A stretch of 53,350 bases of DNA from an uncultured Christiangramia sp. (GTDB lineage: Bacteria; Bacteroidota; Bacteroidia; Flavobacteriales; Flavobacteriaceae), in contig NZ_CAJWRQ010000008.1 in the NCBI RefSeq assembly GCF_913046405.1, positions 1-53,350 on the forward strand, given 5' to 3'. This document shows, piece after piece, positions 52,258-53,350 of this stretch (its first letter is position 1; each line of letters starts with the position of its first letter). The translations under genes and the position numbers were made by a program. The notes beneath the pieces are model-generated. The model searched no databases, was not told the DNA's origin, and saw nothing but the letters and a program-made list of their open reading frames with translations.

Positions 52258-53350
52258 TGGAATATTTCGACAGGATCATAGTAGGTGGCGGTGCAGCAGG
52301 ATTTTTTACAGCGATCAATATTGCTGAAAATAACAGGTCTCTGAAAGTCCTTATCCTGGAAAGAGGAAAGGAAGTTTTGAATAAGGTTCGCATCTCAGGT
52401 GGTGGCCGGTGTAATGTTACTCATGCTGAATTTATTCCTGCCAAACTGGTTCGTAAATATCCCCGCGGAAGCAAAGAACTTCGAGGACCCTTTCACAAAT
52501 TTATGACCGGTGATACTATTGGCTGGTTTGAAGACAGAGGAGTTTCTCTTAAAACTGAAGATGACGGAAGAATGTTCCCGGTTACAGATTCTTCGGAAAC
52601 TATTATTGACTGCTTCAGAAAGGAATGCGATAACTTGAAAATTGAAGTCCGCACTGGGGAAAGTTTAAAAAGTTTTTCTTCTGAAGGTGATTACTGGAAA
52701 ATTGAAGTAGGCTCCAAAGAATATTCCTGTGAGAAACTGATGCTTGCTACAGGCAGCAATTCGAAGATCTGGAATCTATTGAAAAATAGCGGACATTCCA
52801 TCGTAGATGCTGTACCATCCCTTTTCACGTTTGATATTGAAGATGACAGGATCAAGGACCTTCCCGGAATCGCTCTGGATGCAGAAGTAGAAATTCCCGG
52901 AGCTAAACTTAGCAGCGATGGCCCATTGCTCATTACCCACTGGGGTTTCAGTGGTCCTGCGATCTTGAAGCTTTCAGCATGGGGCGCCAGGGCTTTAAAT
53001 GAACTTCAGTATAAATTCAGCATAAAAGTGAACTGGATTCCTGGTGAAAATGAACTGTCGATCATCGAGACTTTAAAAGATCTGAAACAGGAACATTCCA
53101 AACAACAGGTTTATAAAAGAGCTCAGTTCGACCTTCCAAAAAGACTATGGCACAGCCTTGTTCTTGCTTCTGGCATTTCTCAGGATAGTAAATGGGCAGA
53201 CCTCAACAAGCAGCAATTATCGAATCTGGGCGCACAGCTTACAGCGGCCAAATTTAATGTAAATGGTAAAAGCACTTTCAAAGAAGAATTTGTGACCGCT
53301 GGAGGAATCGATCTAAAAGAGGTAGATTTTCAAACATTTGAAAGCAAACT
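52258..53350 (+). CDS. HI0933/YhiN-family flavoprotein (3' partial)
   Basis: The frame is open from a TTG at 52258 to the window edge, 364 codons. There is no ATG near the family N-terminus, so TTG is the likely start. It opens with the FAD motif DRIIVGGGAAGFFTAINIAE, then KVRISGGGRCNVTH, the hallmark of the HI0933 family, followed by GPFHKFMTGDTIGWFEDRGV, MLATGSNS, THWGFSGPAILKLS and a near-C-terminal FVTAGGIDLKEVD. The family is ~400 residues, so about 40 are missing. It is a putative NAD(P)/FAD oxidoreductase of unknown substrate. Confidence 0.88.

Noticed and set aside
1..53350. CRISPR array or tandem repeats
   Set aside because: No regularly spaced direct repeats were seen anywhere; the only sizeable repeats are the two reductase ends.

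Overview
The window looks like the chromosome of a marine Bacteroidota, family Flavobacteriaceae, of the Gramella/Christiangramia type. This rests on the AT-rich sequence, the TAnnTTTG-type -7 promoter elements, the scarcity of strong Shine-Dalgarno sites, the many Bacteroidota-specific families (DUF4494, DUF4230, DUF4260, M56/BlaI pairs, PorT-like barrels) and the lipoproteins with acidic residues after the lipid cysteine. The genus is an inference from gene content; no 16S gene is present.

Layout, left to right. (1) 1-3.9 kb: end of a PAP2-like membrane protein, a PorT-like beta-barrel, and an ExbB-X-ExbD-ExbD proton-driven energiser operon on the minus strand, then tRNA-Ser(GGA). (2) 3.9-8.6 kb, minus: asparaginase, acyltransferase, TatD nuclease, flavin monooxygenase-like enzyme, DUF456 protein. 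(3) 8.6-12.8 kb, plus: a BlaI-type repressor with two matching palindromic operators, an M56 membrane protease ending in a TonB-like domain, and two further secreted proteins with the same cysteine-paired TonB-like module, with a TPR protein between them. (4) 12.8-21.6 kb: GT2 glycosyltransferase, ruvC, hemW, then a run of housekeeping and uncharacterised genes including a membrane-anchored MutS-like ATPase. (5) 21.6-27 kb: M49 peptidase lipoprotein, M20 dipeptidase, tRNA-Leu(UAG), alkene reductase. (6) 27-37.5 kb: a five-gene Pel-like exopolysaccharide operon. (7) 37.5-43.4 kb: SDR, small membrane and lipoproteins, MarC, DUF4494 and a processive GT2. (8) 43.4-47.6 kb: fructan/sucrose utilisation operon (MFS importer, GH32, fructokinase). 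(9) 48-53.3 kb: TerC, a DUF421-YcgG-PaiB-DUF1989 operon, GDPD, and the start of an HI0933-family flavoprotein.

The most interesting part is region 6. The operon encodes PelF- and PelG-like proteins, a stand-alone GH114 (PelA hydrolase-like) domain, a multi-pass membrane protein of unknown role, and a 1316-residue lipoprotein that fuses a DUF2194/CE4-like deacetylase to a TPR region and an outer-membrane barrel. The PelA and PelB parts are therefore distributed differently from Pseudomonas, and no PelC, PelD or PelE is recognisable. The operon is bracketed by direct repeats. On its left are the last 67 codons and terminator of an intact alkene reductase gene. On its right is a diverged, headless copy of the same gene end plus terminator. 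This is the footprint expected if the operon entered as an island at the 3' end of that gene.

All calls are from reading motifs, lengths and context; no database search was run.
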